This document shows positions 42,113-52,964 of a DNA stretch of 64,000 nt, one piece after another. The first letter of the stretch is position 1; each line of letters begins with the position of its first letter. The position numbers were made by a program, and so were the translations under genes. Location of the stretch: assembly GCA_037127315.1 (NCBI GenBank), contig JBBBDQ010000750.1, positions 5,667,501 to 5,731,500 of the forward strand, written 5' to 3'. The DNA comes from Ascarosepion bandense (Eukaryota; Mollusca; Cephalopoda; Sepiida; Sepiidae). The notes below the pieces were generated by a model. The model was given only the letters and a program-made list of their open reading frames with translations. It did no database searches and had not been told where the DNA came from.

Positions 42113-42333
42113 TTATAAACCATTATAATAACAAACTTAAGCGACGCCACTTCCACCTCATCCAGACAAAATAAATAAGGAACCTGTCTTAAACTAAGCC
42201 ACTTCTCCTAACCCATAACTCTAAGACTACAACACGGCCGACAGAATCAGAATAAGCTCCCAAACCCACTTTCATTTAAACATCATATCATCACAAATAA
42301 ACCGTTTTCACTATTTAATTTTCATTCCAACTT

Positions 42334-42402
42334 TGTCACCCGATGAGAAGCACGCAAAACAGCTTCGAAAATTTTTGTGTAGTGATACTATGAATTTATA
42401 AA
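42334..42402 (+). ncRNA. Hammerhead-like core, tandem unit 2
   Basis: CCGATGA (42340-42346; U4 changed to C), stem II GAAGC/GCTTC directly adjoining, GAAA, shortened stem III, GTA then GTGAT pairing with GTCAC as stem I. The two units carry complementary defects. Confidence 0.5.
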
Positions 42403-42429
42403 CTATTGTAACAACTATTACAATATATA

Positions 42430-42807
42430 TATATATTGGAGTAGATAGATCTATAATTGGAGTAGATAGATCTATAATTGGAGTAGATAGATTTATCTAT
42501 CGCGCCCGGTTCACACTCCACCCACGTCTATTGAATAGGTTAAGAGGCTCATCCCTTGTTCCCTGTTTAGGATGTGGTTTCCGGCTTTCTCTTTTCCAAT
42601 CTCCTCACTTTGCTTTTTTTCAATTGGCGTAGATAGATCTATCTATCACCCGGTTCACACTCCACCCACGTCTATTGAACAGGTTAAGAGGCTCATCCCT
42701 TGTTCCCTGTTTAGGATGTGGTTTCCGGCTTTGTCTTTTCCAATCATTTCACTATTACGTAGCCCCCTGCACATCAGTGGTGTTACCGCCTTACTCGGGG
42801 TGATATG

Positions 42808-42852
<45 letters not shown>
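42430..42852 (+). mobile_element. SINE-C copy, two head units plus (TA)n
   Basis: A 21 bp TATAATTGGAGTAGATAGATC segment is triplicated at the start, two head units follow (CGGTTCACACTCCACCCACG at 42508 and 42651), then the tail and (TA)n 42813-42851. Confidence 0.9.
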
Positions 42853-42853
<1 letters not shown>

Positions 42854-43239
42854 CAATGTAAAAAATATTCTAGAGCGACGCCTTTCTTTCTTTAGGGCAT
42901 CATTGGACTGATGCGGTTAGACGAGCGCATGATCCAGAACATTTTTATCATCTAACAGATTTGTTTTTAATTTTTTTCTTTTTGTTTCCATGACTTTTGT
43001 AATTAAATATCCCACACTGTGAGGATAGAAGGTCAGCCATGAATGGCAGATTCAGGGCACAAACTTACTCTGGATGACCTTGCGATCATAGTACTCTCTA
43101 AAAATATTTTTTTGTAAAATATATATTTTAGAGCTTCCAGCAATTTATACCATACATTTAGTTCATTTTGATATCATCCTCATATATGCATAAAAAATTA
43201 TAAATAAATAAATTTTAAATGCCTTAAAAGAAAGTATAC
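42853..43239. other. Nothing recognised
   Basis: No gene or family identified. Confidence 0.4.
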
Positions 43240-43530
43240 AAAATTAAATAATAATAATAATAATAATAATAATAGAACAAAACAACACATTGAAAGAATC
43301 TCTGGAAACCCCAGCTTAAGAGATATACAAAAAATTGTCTTATCAAGTACAGCCCACACACTAAGGAGAACTTTGTAACGCTAGGGATGATGGAGAAGAT
43401 AGAAAAAACATGAAATGGAGCCATAACAACACGCCACGACCTGCCTTAGGTCTTTCCGCAGACTTGGTTGGTAGTGCGACCATAGTAGAAATAAAATATG
43501 ATGAAAAATAACATAATAATAATAATAATA
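43240..43530 (+). pseudogene. LINE-R copy 4 embedded in (AAT)n
   Basis: AAT tracts at 43243-43275 and 43513-43530 enclose 240 bp of LINE-R C-terminus and 3' UTR in forward orientation (HIERISGNPSLRDIQKIVLS then SRPTHALRRTL). Opposite orientation to copies at 31.5-32.9 kb. Confidence 0.82.
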
Positions 43531-43598
43531 GCTTTTCAGACACGTAAATCTCCGTCACAGTCAAAAAGTATTATACAGAAAAGTTGTATATATATATA

Positions 43599-43706
43599 TC
43601 CGCAGACAGATCTGTTTTGCTGTATCACAGCTCATCAGTACGGTTAGACTCCGATCGCTTCCCAACCCGGGATTGAAACCCGACCGAATCGGCGTCAGTC
43701 AGCGAT
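43599..43706 (-). mobile_element. SINE-B copy, 5'-truncated
   Basis: 3' end with CTGCGGATATATA (into TA) to GCTGACTGACGCCGATTCGG. Confidence 0.85.
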
Positions 43707-43790
43707 GTGATGATATCACTACAAAAGTAGTATATATATATATTACATACTCTTATCGCTCGTATCCGAGTATGCCTGTTTGCTTGTTGG

Positions 43791-43794
<4 letters not shown>

Positions 43795-43865
<71 letters not shown>
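43795..43865. repeat. (TA)35 microsatellite
   Basis: 71 bp of uninterrupted TA, the longest in the window. Confidence 0.97.
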
Positions 43866-43869
<4 letters not shown>

Positions 43870-43979
43870 GGTGAAGAGAACCAACTGTTTTACAATTCTG
43901 AGTTCTCCGGCATTTACTTTTTGTATAAAAGTGGTCAATACAACAAATATTGTAGAGCATATTAATCAAAACAATGATC

Positions 43980-44040
43980 TAACATGACCTGATGATGAGG
44001 TAAAAATCTCGAAGCATAGAAATTTCGGTGTCGCAATGTA
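43980..44040 (+). ncRNA. Hammerhead-like core, mutated
   Basis: CTGATGA then T, stem II GAGGT/ATCTC, and GAAGC in place of GAAAC. Stem I is unclear. Confidence 0.35.
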
Positions 44041-44177
44041 AAATATATTAATTTTAATTAAAAACAAATTTAGTTGCTTTTTTCCAGTAAGTTGCAAATT
44101 GCTTTTTTCCAATATGCTGATACAACTTCAAAATTTAAAAACTTAATATCAACAAACAGAAAACTGAATAGGAAAAG

Positions 44178-44216
<39 letters not shown>

Positions 44217-45587
44217 TACACACTGCTTTTATATGGGAATTATTATTCTTATTTTGATTTCTGTTATGGTCACGTTACCTACCAAGTCTGCAGGAAACCC
44301 TATGGCAAGTAACGGTGTTTTTGTTTTTTATTATTATTTTTTTTTTATGGTTACATTTCATGATTGGTTTCTCTACCTCCCATAACACCACTAGCGTTAA
44401 ATGGACAAAGCTCTTTTTAGTGAGCAGGCTGTAATTATCAAGACAATTTTTTTTATCATTCTAAGCGCACCTACTATCACTGGTACTATTCTTGTTTCCA
44501 ATTTTTCCAATTTGTTTATTTCGATTTCAAATTCCTTGGTTGCTATGTTACAGTCCGCTGAGCAAGACATATCAGTTAGTAGGCAAGTTTTTTTTTTCAT
44601 TTTTTTTCGTTTTTTTTATTTATGTTCAGCCTGTTAGCTTCAATCTATTTTTGCAAATGGTAATGGGTGATGTTCATACCAGTAATTGTTAACATCTGTT
44701 TGGAAGTGTTTGTACATTGTCCTGGGTAAATTTTGCCCCACTCTACGTGACGATTCTTATATTCATTTGGTGCAAGTACAAAACATCCTGGCATGAAATG
44801 GTCTATGATTCTCTGTTATTTGTCCCAGAACCTGCTATTTGGATCCACATTATTATGTATGATGTTTACCTGAAATTTTCTTCCGTTTCAGCCTTTCATC
44901 CAGATTCTCGTAACCAACAATGAATGTAAATTTTATTATCATTGGCTTTATTAACACATTCTGGATATTAACCATTCAGAGGTTTGTCTTGTCAACGTTG
45001 TTTAATTTCTTCAAGGGCTTTATACTTGGCTTTCTTTTTCTTAATTTTTGTTGCAACAATCGGTTCTTGGGTTCTGGTTTGGTTTTCTACAGAATCTACT
45101 AAATTTCAATCTCGTTTGTATTTACAACTTTTTATGATTTGATATTTTTCTTTCTGTTTTCGTGTTGTTTGACTAATTGTATCATCCAGTTATTTATTAT
45201 TTCCATTTATGTTAGTAAGCCAAAAGTTGTTATCTTGTAAGACAATTCTATCTGAATAAGACCTTTAGTAGGTATGTATAGACTGTCTGCATCAACTTTG
45301 GGATGATGATGTCATGCTTAGAAAGAAGCTTTCTTGTCTTAGAATCCATTCGTCTGACGTCATTTAGAGTCCGGTTCATGAAACTATATTGAACCGCTGG
45401 GAATGAAAGGCTATTAATAGTCATAATTTTGTTCTGAAGATTCAGTTCAATTCTTAATATCAGCCGCGCCCTACCATAGTACTCTTTCCGCGTCATGTCT
45501 TTCATTTTTTATGGTGAATTTGTTCGTGTTCATTTACACCGAGGGATTTATTGAGCTAAGTCTTTGATTGTTACCCCAGGGTCTAAG

Positions 45588-45827
45588 CTAATAAATTATG
45601 GTTTTAGCACATTTATCCAAACGGAATTTCAATCCAAAGTCATGAATGAAACATCTTACTGTTTTCAGGAGACCTTCCAGCTCACTGTCATTCCTGGTAT
45701 ACAACTTTAAATCATCCATGTAAAATAGATGGCTTATTTTCTTTTGAAATATCTTATAGCCACGTTCCGTCTTGTTATGTTGGCTGGTTAATGCTATTAA
45801 AGATATACAAAATAGTAAAGGAGACAA
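45588..45827 (-). pseudogene. LINE-R reverse transcriptase palm
   Basis: The clearest open piece of LINE-R: SPLLFCISLIALTSQ, YKIFQKKISHLFYMDDLKLY, FIHDFGLKFRLDKCAK. YMDD is the metal-binding motif and the following GLKF..DKCAK is the next RT block. The upstream GDSL immediately precedes the first Met. Confidence 0.85.
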
Positions 45828-46603
45828 AGAGTCACCTTGAAATATTCCTTTGTTGATGTTTATTTCTCCAGACTTATAGGTTCCTTTTATGTGATTGAAG
45901 TGAAGTGTTGTTTTCTATATTGACATACTGTTTTATAAAATTGATGACGGCGGGTCATACCGTGTATATGTTTAAAGACTTTAAGATTCAGGAATGGGGT
46001 ACGCTATGGAATGCCTTACGCTGATCTATTCAGGCAGTAATAAGTTTTTTTTAACCAGTTTTCCAAGATCATTCTATTTATAAAGTAATTGGTCTTTACA
46101 AAAAACACGTTTGCACACTTTTTGTTCAAAAGGTATTATGTAATTTTTTTCTAAAATGGAATATGTCTGGTTTGTCAGAATAGATATCAACAGTTTGTTA
46201 GATGTGTCAAGACATGTAACTGGCCTCTAATTTTTGGGATATTTATGTCCCCCTTCTTGGATAGATGGAGGGTGATTCTTTTGGCTACTCATGCCGGAAG
46301 TTTAGTAGGATCATTGATCATTTGCTGAAGTTCTTTGGCTAGTTTTTATGTGCTGTAATTAGATAATAGAGAAAAAAGATGGGAAGCTTATATATTCCTT
46401 GAGAATACCAGTAGTGCACTTCTTTCAATGCGCAGTCAACATCCTCTTCTGTGATTCCCGCCTATGTTGTTTGTTCTGGTTTATTTCCCATCCACTCTCC
46501 CTCTGGCGTAATACAATCTTCTCCTTTATTATGTTCTTTAGGACAATCCCATATTTTTCCCTAGAAGTGTATAACATCTTCCATTGTTAGTGGGGGTTGT
46601 CAC

Positions 46604-47023
46604 CATGGCCGTATCTGACTACCGGGCACACCGGGCAGGGGTCCGGGCCGATCCGTGCAATCATAGTGAAAATCCGGGCAAGGAAAAATGTCTTCGTCAG
46701 AAATCAAACTAAACAATTCACGAAGAAAGAAAGAAAGAAAGAAAGAAAAACGAAGAAAACATCCGAATGAACGCAGTAAAAATATGTTTGTTTATTTATT
46801 AATTTTTGTTGAAAAGACTGGTTATACTCAGAAAGTCCGAACTCGATTTCCTGCTTTCGTTCACGTTCTGTGCCTAATTTCCATTGGAATATCCGAAAAA
46901 ATCCGCAAAAATCATAGTTTCTGGAAACGGATGACACTAATGACGTCATCACATTGTCAACTAATAAATCCGGGCAATTTTCTCTGTGCCCGGTGTTTTT
47001 TTTTAGCACCAGCTACGGCCCTG
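46604..47023. mobile_element. hAT-type non-autonomous element with 8 bp TSD
   Basis: TSD GTTGTCAC (46596-46603) and GTTGTCGC (47024-47031). Ends CATGGCCGTATCTGACTACC and, inverted, CAGGGCCGTAGCTGGTGCTA; sub-terminal CCGGGCAC/GTGCCCGG repeats. The CAGGGCCG-like end and 8 bp duplication fit hAT. Inside is a (GAAA)n run and no transposase. The 121-residue frame crossing it is fortuitous. Confidence 0.88.
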
Positions 47024-48312
47024 GTTGTCGCTTCAATTTTTTGCTTGTCTTGATTTCTTTGCATCGGTTTGAAAGATCATTTTTGTCTGTAGAAACTTAA
47101 CCTTTTTATATAGCGTTTGATTTTTTGAGCCTTCAATCGTATTGCTTACTATATTTTTTCTTTAGCTGATAGGACTTCATTTTCATTCTTAATATTGGGT
47201 CTTCTTTTGTTTCTTTTGCTTTTACATTTGTTCCTCTTGCCAGTTCATCGAGTACTGATGATTCACTTCTAAGTTGCTCCATTTCTTTCTGTTTTCCTTT
47301 TCCAAGATGACTATTCATTTCTGTGAGACTACTTTTTTTTACTTTGATGATTAACTTCTTTAGTAGCTCTTATTACTGATGCATATATTGCTTCGTTGAG
47401 ATATATATGGATCTACTTTATTCAGAATGTATTTGAGTGCTGCATTGTGGAGTTTAATAGTGTTGAGGCTATGCTTTGTTGGTTGTAAATTTGGGGGTGG
47501 TTCTCGTTCTTCCATTTCAATATTTTGTGTCTGGCATATATGACTCATGATTTCCTTCTTGGCTTCTTGTATACTATTCATATTCTCCGTAAAATAATTC
47601 GGTTCAATGTGTTTTGGACTCATTTTATTGCAGACTAATATCCATTTCTGGTTTCCTTGCATATTCTGTTGGTTCACCTTTTCTGATTGCAGTTCATTTT
47701 ATTTCTTTAATTTCAGCAACTGTCACTTGGTTATTTCTCATAATGTACCTTCTTTCATTGGCTAATTTATTTTCGTCAATTTACTTTCTAATTGCCTGTT
47801 CAACCTTTGCCCTCCAAATCACATATATTTGGCAAGTGATGTTTTTGTGAAGTTCGTACAACGCTTCATAGAATGCAGTCATAAAGAGTTTGTACTCCTC
47901 ACAAGATCATGTTATCTTTTCCTTTCTTTAAATGAATAGTTTTGGATCTAGTTGTGAGAATTCGCAGTTGAATCATTGGGATTATCCCGGACCTGAAAAT
48001 TCATTATTTGTCAAGAAGTTTGTTCCTATGGCAGATTTTTCGACATCAGATAGGTTCCCTCCTGAGGGACGGGCTCCATATTTATCCACTGGAAAAGCCA
48101 TACTGAACATTTTGGTTTGACTTTTAGTTCTCATCTTATTCTCACGAATGATACAAGAGTCCAAAAACCCACCAAAAGTTGCCCGGCACATTGGGTTACA
48201 GCCTTTTACAGACAGACTTCCATAGCCTATAAAGGATCGTTCGCGACCTCATAACGCAGTATCCATTCACTTCTCGGTAGGATTAGCACCTTGAATTGCG
48301 AGTTAGATATAT

Positions 48313-48371
48313 ATAATAATCTGCAGGCAAGCCTATTTTGCTGTATCACAGCTCCTCAGTGCAGCTAGATT

Positions 48372-48410
<39 letters not shown>
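48313..48410 (-). mobile_element. SINE-B 3' fragment joined to (GA)n
   Basis: GAGCTGTGATACAGCAAAAT ... GCCTGCAGATTATTATATA on the minus strand. The body is cut by a 36 bp GA repeat (48374-48409). Confidence 0.75.
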
Positions 48411-48414
<4 letters not shown>

Positions 48415-48890
48415 AATTCCAAAAGAAAGACTTCGAAAAAGGACGATGGAAAAAAAACGCTGTTCAACGCATTATATATTTATAATTATTGTGAAAATAA
48501 GAGATGGTTATTTTTATTTATTTATTTTTACTGTTGTTGGTATATTTTTTTTAATCACATGAGATAATGAATTAAAAGATATTATTGTTGTTGCTACCAT
48601 TATTAATCTTTTTAACGAAATTAATTGTCAAAAACTTTAATGGAAAAAGAATAAATTAGAATTCGGTTAATAAATTTTAGAATGTATACGAAACATTACT
48701 TGCTGTGAAATTAAAAAATAATAATGTTTACTATTTTTTAGGATTAAAACGATTAAGTGAAACATTCTGCAAATTTGAAAAATAAATAATAATTTACTTA
48801 TTGATTACTTTAAAGAAAGCAGTGATATCATTTTTCGGAGTATATATAAAAAGAAAAACAAAATTATTGATAACCTATTTTTTTGCATAG

Positions 48891-48931
<41 letters not shown>

Positions 48932-49278
48932 TTATTCATTCATTTATTCATTTGTTTGTCCATCTATATATTTAGTTATTTATTCACTCAATCCGTCGAA
49001 AATGCTTAGCGTTATCTATCTAATATTGAAGTCTTTTTTTTAAGATTGTAGTTTTTCTTTTCTTTCGAAACATCAGCAGCTAATATCATAGTCTTTAAGA
49101 AATATATAAATATTAATAAAGATAAGAAAAACTATTTGATTAATCAATCAGGATAATTAAAAGAGGAACAAATAAATTAAAAAAAGAAGAAAAATTAAAG
49201 ATAACAAAATTTCATATTTACCTTTTTAAAGGTAAAAACGCTGAATTTTCAGAAGCTACGAAAAACATATCATTCTTG
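48411..49278. other. AT-rich stretch with (TA)n
   Basis: (TA)n at 48894-48926; otherwise nothing recognised. Confidence 0.4.
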
Positions 49279-49304
49279 TAATAATAATAATAATAATAAT
49301 AATA

Positions 49305-49351
<47 letters not shown>

Positions 49352-49352
49352 G

Positions 49353-49398
<46 letters not shown>

Positions 49399-49405
49399 CA
49401 CTATT
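49279..49405. repeat. (AAT)n-(ATT)n palindromic microsatellite
   Basis: About 30 bp AAT switches to ~90 bp ATT. TAA tracts are the insertion context of LINE-R here, but no LINE-R remnant is visible at this one. Confidence 0.95.
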
Positions 49406-49540
49406 ATTATTATTATCGTGTTTCCAATGCAATTTTCCACTAGATTAAATATGAAAATAGTGTCGAATGCACATTTTAAATTCAGCCATGATTTTTAGCA
49501 AAACACTAAATTTATCATTTTTCCATTAAATTAATTTTCT

Positions 49541-49542
<2 letters not shown>

Positions 49543-49600
<58 letters not shown>
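49543..49600. repeat. (TA)28 microsatellite
   Basis: 57 bp of TA followed by AATATAACGGACAGCGAATG, which resembles the PLE 5' segment near 21.55 kb. Confidence 0.95.
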
Positions 49601-49601
<1 letters not shown>

Positions 49602-50639
49602 AATATAACGGACAGCGAATGTCTGCTGGACCATTCATTCAGATTCTAGTCGGATAAGTCGTTTGATGTCAGGTGGAAAAATTTGAAAGTAACTTGCCAA
49701 AATTATGTGCAGTGTTCCGAATAATTTCGACAATCGTTGATCATTTAATATATAATTATATTGTTTAGAATTGGCTATATTTATGAGGGAAGAATTCTAA
49801 CAAAAGTAACGCTGGAGTACAAAATAATGAAGCCCAATATACCCAATATGACATCTAGTCTGATAAGTGTATACCAGGCACATTCATCACAGCCAAATGT
49901 ACGTGATATGGTTTAGAGGTTTGGATAAAAGCAGCGCATGACCTTACAGAGTCTAATTAGAAATAGCTTCAGGTCGAGTAACCCTGTTCGCCGAGGAGGT
50001 CTCCGATTGAATGTGTTCTCAAGTATCTAGATGCGATTCCAAAGTCGTCAAGATCGATTCACCCTTTTTCAAAAAATCGAAAAAACAAAGCAAAAATATA
50101 AAATAAATAGTTCTTCCAAAATCCGACAATAATGCTCTCCTATTAATCCCACTCATAAACAGAGATGCAAAGTGCGTCACCTCCTCCAGAAAACATGCTC
50201 AGCTGATGGTCAGTTAATGGTAAGGTACTGTAACCCATCTTAGCATTCCAAGAAAAACATGCAGACTTTAAAATCTCTATTCATTTAGATCATAAGCCAT
50301 AAGAGTCATGCTTAGTGTAACATTAAAGAATTTATTATTACTTATTATTATCGAATATTTGCTTGTTTACGCCATTTAGTTTAAGTTTCCTCAAACCTCC
50401 CCCGCTTTTGAGAGTATCGTCTAGATTGGGGAGGGTCGAGGTCAGTAGACACAATTCTTCATCGTTTTTCAAATTCGTTTAGTAGATAGCCGCTTCTATC
50501 AAAATAAAGTGACTAGTCCCATTAACATATACACACTAAAACGTATACACATACATAGACTCTGAAGGGTGGTAACAGGTCTGCCTACGAAACTCTGAAG
50601 TTGCAATTCTGAGGGTAACATCACTCAACTAAGTGACAA

Positions 50640-50640
<1 letters not shown>
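49601..50640. other. Lower-repeat stretch, nothing recognised
   Basis: More balanced composition than its surroundings, no frame above 60 residues, no splice-flanked exon that I can support. Confidence 0.4.
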
Positions 50641-50641
<1 letters not shown>

Positions 50642-50676
<35 letters not shown>

Positions 50677-50754
50677 CATAAATTAGTAAATATACATGAG
50701 GAGGGTATTTCACAAGTATAATATTATTATTCAGTGCTCAGTAGATTAACAGAG

Positions 50755-50798
<44 letters not shown>

Positions 50799-50799
50799 A

Positions 50800-50822
<23 letters not shown>
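50642..50822. repeat. (TA)n tracts
   Basis: TA runs at 50642-50672, 50758-50795 and 50801-50822. Confidence 0.95.
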
Positions 50823-50825
<3 letters not shown>

Positions 50826-50830
<5 letters not shown>

Positions 50831-51004
50831 TACATATAGGAAATAATATTAAGACGTTTTGAGTTTAAAATTTTTTTTTTGACAGGATTTGTTTATTTCT
50901 ACTATTCAAATACTGTCAAAAAACACATTTTTACACTCAAAACGTTTTAATATTCTTTCCTATACATATTAAGACAGTATACGTGGATCATTACTATGCT
51001 TAAT

Positions 51005-51006
<2 letters not shown>
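50826..51006. repeat. Fold-back element related to 1802-1945
   Basis: Arms TATAGGAAATAATATTAAGA CGTTTTGAG and CTCAAAACGTTTTAATATTC TTTCCTATA, with a TTTGACAGGATTTGTTTATT loop that also occurs in the 1.8 kb element. (TA)n on both sides. No hammerhead core in this loop. Confidence 0.85.
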
Positions 51007-51039
<33 letters not shown>

Positions 51040-51044
<5 letters not shown>

Positions 51045-51165
51045 CCTAAGTCTATGGCATGACACGGAGTTTAATACGTTATGCAATCATCAGCTTGAAA
51101 TATGCACCTGATGATTGCTTAACGTATGCCGCAGGATAATATAGATGTAGGATTATATATATATA
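51040..51165. repeat. Fold-back element with decayed hammerhead-like cores
   Basis: Arms contain GCAATCATCAGCTTG and CACCTGATGATTGC in inverse order. On the minus strand CTGATGATTGCATAACGTATTAAAC resembles the motif, but GAAA is lost. Confidence 0.6.
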
Positions 51166-51179
51166 TATATATATATATA

Positions 51180-51910
51180 AGCTTCTAAAAAACGTATATC
51201 ATGCATAAATACATTATATGTTTCAAAGATTGTCACAGCCTGGGTGATATTGGTGACAAGCCTCCCGCTGTCTATAAAATGCTTCCGTGGCATGCGTCTC
51301 AAATAGCCTCTGGCAAGTAAGTCCAGTTTCTAGATAGAGAATGGCCGAAGTCGGAAAAATGGCGCCTCATAACTAACTGATTCGGGCAGATGGAGCTCAA
51401 CAGCCCAAGTAGGCAGTACATCTAAGGGATAGAAAAACCTGATTTTAAACTTTTGCTGCTTTGTGGTCGTGTCCAAAACACGAAAAAGACTATATAAGTA
51501 ACTACAGGCAGAAAACCTGGAGTTGAGCCCAGAAGGTGGTTTGCTGTCAGCACTGACAACTTTCAAGCCAACCTTTGCGGCTAATCGTCCCCAAACATAA
51601 TGTCCTATATTCCTTTGGATTTTGTCAATACGGCTGGGAGGGTAGAGGGCATATGGTCTGGATAGTGCATGGCTTTTATTTGTATTGCTTTGATTGTTTT
51701 CGTTTTTTTTATTTTTTGCATTATTTTTTTACTGAAGATATGTGATAGTTTGAGGCTAGTTGTTTGCCAGGATTATGGTTTGCAGAAAGTTTATAGATGT
51801 TTTTTTTTTTTTTGTGGAAACTGCATTTTTTTTCTTATGCCTAACTTCTTTTTGAAATCTACAATGAGTGAATTTATATATAAACACATTCGGGCATTCT
51901 TGTCTTTTTG
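51180..51910. other. Unassigned, higher-GC stretch
   Basis: Between 51250 and 51660 the composition is less AT-rich; a 78-residue minus frame (51330-51566) has no family I recognise. From 51660 T-rich. Confidence 0.35.
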
Positions 51911-52121
51911 AGCGCCTAGCCAATCTCTGTTGCGTACGCCTGCACAAGGCGATTTTGTGTTCGTTCAACACCCACAGAATACACCTGTGATTTATATTGC
52001 ACATATGCTGAGCGTGCTTTAGTTACATTTTCTGGCGTGACCATCAGTTTCCTCAAAACTTGTACGCATAAACCCTCGGTCACAATGACTTGTGATTTCG
52101 TGCTAGCACAACCATCGACAA

Positions 52122-52122
<1 letters not shown>
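51911..52122 (-). mobile_element. SINE-D 3' part
   Basis: Minus strand GTCATTGTGACCGAGGGTTT, GTGGGTGTTGAACGAACACA and GCAGGCGTACGCAACAG match the bodies at 13.6 and 28.4 kb. The tRNA head is missing. Confidence 0.8.
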
Positions 52123-52125
<3 letters not shown>

Positions 52126-52157
<32 letters not shown>

Positions 52158-52320
52158 GAGGGTACTGAAAAGTTTTCTTTATTCCAAATATTTAAACCGT
52201 AATACTGCACACTTTGGCTCTCTGTTTTTTGTTTTTTTTTAACTTTTCACATAAATTCTGATGTTTATTTGTTGGATTTTGTTGAGTGGGTCAAGCTGAA
52301 GGCTTTTCAGCGCCTGCTCG

Positions 52321-52393
<73 letters not shown>
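52126..52393. repeat. (TA)n and (TA)n-(TG)n-(TA)n microsatellites
   Basis: TA at 52126-52154; a compound TA/TG/TA block at 52320-52393. Confidence 0.95.
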
Positions 52394-52499
52394 GATTCTG
52401 TTGTCATTTCGCGCTATCACATGGTGTGACGTCATAGAACAGCATTGCAAATTTGCGAACTGCGTTTCTTATTTTTGGTAACTATTGCCGTGGCCTAGC

Positions 52500-52776
52500 G
52501 GAGTTTTATGTCAACACAAAATAAAATCGTCACTGATGGTGGATTTTATTGTGTTACAGTCTTAATAACCTCTCTGAAGATGACCCATGTGAGCCGAAAG
52601 CTTAGAACAAAATTAATAAAAAATTATGCAAATGTTGGAGAATTTTTATCTTTATTTTCAACTGAAATTCAAGCCAAAATACGGCGTTTAGAACGGCTCA
52701 TGATTAAACATAATAGACATTCATTGTCTCTTATATTTAACAGTATATGTTTAGAAAAGTATTTTCTGCCTCGATA

Positions 52777-52812
<36 letters not shown>
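52500..52812 (+). pseudogene. PLE 5' end: hammerhead-like core plus N-terminal coding
   Basis: After the core at 52567-52605 the frame 52508-52879 reads KLIKNYANVGEFLSLFSTEI QAKIRRLERLMIKHNRHSLS, LIFNSICLEKYFLPRYS. The pattern (R)LE(R/K)L..K.NRH...I.FN..CL....LP.Y is the N-terminus of PLE proteins. Two decayed copies occur on the minus strand at 57230-57420 and 21490-21640. The piece ends in (TA)n. Confidence 0.7.
52563..52608 (+). ncRNA. Hammerhead-like core upstream of PLE coding
   Basis: CTGAAGA (52574-52580), T, stem II GACCCA/TGAGCC (one mismatch), GAAA (52596-52599), self-complementary AGCT as stem III, T, and AGA pairing with TCT before the core. Confidence 0.55.
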
Positions 52813-52814
<2 letters not shown>

Positions 52815-52831
52815 TATACAAAAATCTAGTA

Positions 52832-52882
52832 TTGAGCCACCACCTACCGCGTTTTCACATAAACGGTTCTTCAGGGTAAGCC
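52832..52882 (-). ncRNA. Hammerhead-like core, intact CUGAAGA
   Basis: CTGAAGA (52874-52868), a short stem II (AC..GT), GAAA, stem III ACGCGGT and A, then GGTGG pairing with TTACC before the core (5 bp stem I). Confidence 0.5.
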
Positions 52883-52884
52883 TC

Positions 52885-52930
52885 TTATCCTGAAGAACCA
52901 TTCGTGTGAAACCGCGGTAGGTGGTGGTTC
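52885..52930 (+). ncRNA. Hammerhead-like core, mirror copy
   Basis: CTGAAGA (52890-52896), AC..GT stem II, GAAAC, self-complementary ACCGCGGT as stem III, then A and GGTGG. Confidence 0.5.
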
Positions 52931-52964
52931 AATTCTAGATTTTTGTATTGTTTTCTGCTTTACT

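Larger units (their letters stand above)
41780..42425 (+). repeat. Two tandem units, each with a hammerhead-like core
   Basis: TATCCAGACAAAATTAAAAA (41827) and CATCCAGACAAAATAAATAA (42160) open two units. Each continues with AATAA(T/C)..TTTTCAC and a hammerhead-like core (286 bp apart), and ends TTTATAAACNATT..AACAA. Tandem ~300 bp units with one hammerhead each are the layout known from animal hammerhead satellites and PLE/retrozyme arrays. Confidence 0.75.
44225..48200 (-). pseudogene. LINE-R, longest copy (~4 kb), multiply broken
   Basis: Read on the minus strand from 48200 down: an N-terminal region (SQTKMFSMAFPVDKYGARPS; then ICQTQNIEMEEREPPPNLQP and KLHNAALKYILNKVDPYISQ), RT fingers with PKKGD and CLDTSNKLL, the palm GDSLSPLLFCISLIALT and FYMDDLKLYTRNDSELEGLL (YMDD catalytic), FGLKFRLDKCAK, then KEYYGRARLILRIELNLQNK, RRMDSKTRKLLSKH, and the finger/endonuclease end at 44.2-44.9 kb (IDHFMPGCFVLAPNEYK; MSCSADCNIATKEFEIEINK; IVPVIVGALRMIK). 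This is an RT plus C-terminal restriction-like endonuclease layout, as in R2/R4 (Dong)-type LINEs. Numerous stops and frameshifts, and a 420 bp hAT-type insertion at 46604. The 3' end lies in a short ATT run. Confidence 0.8.
52830..52945. repeat. Palindrome with hammerhead-like core on both strands
   Basis: Arms ~52 bp: AAAATCTAGTATTGAGCCAC ... and its complement ending CAATTCTAGATTTTTGTAT. The centre is GGGTAAGCCTCTTATCC. Confidence 0.9.

Noticed and set aside
51330..51566. 78-residue minus frame as an exon
   Set aside because: No clear splice signals or family; only the somewhat higher GC content is notable.
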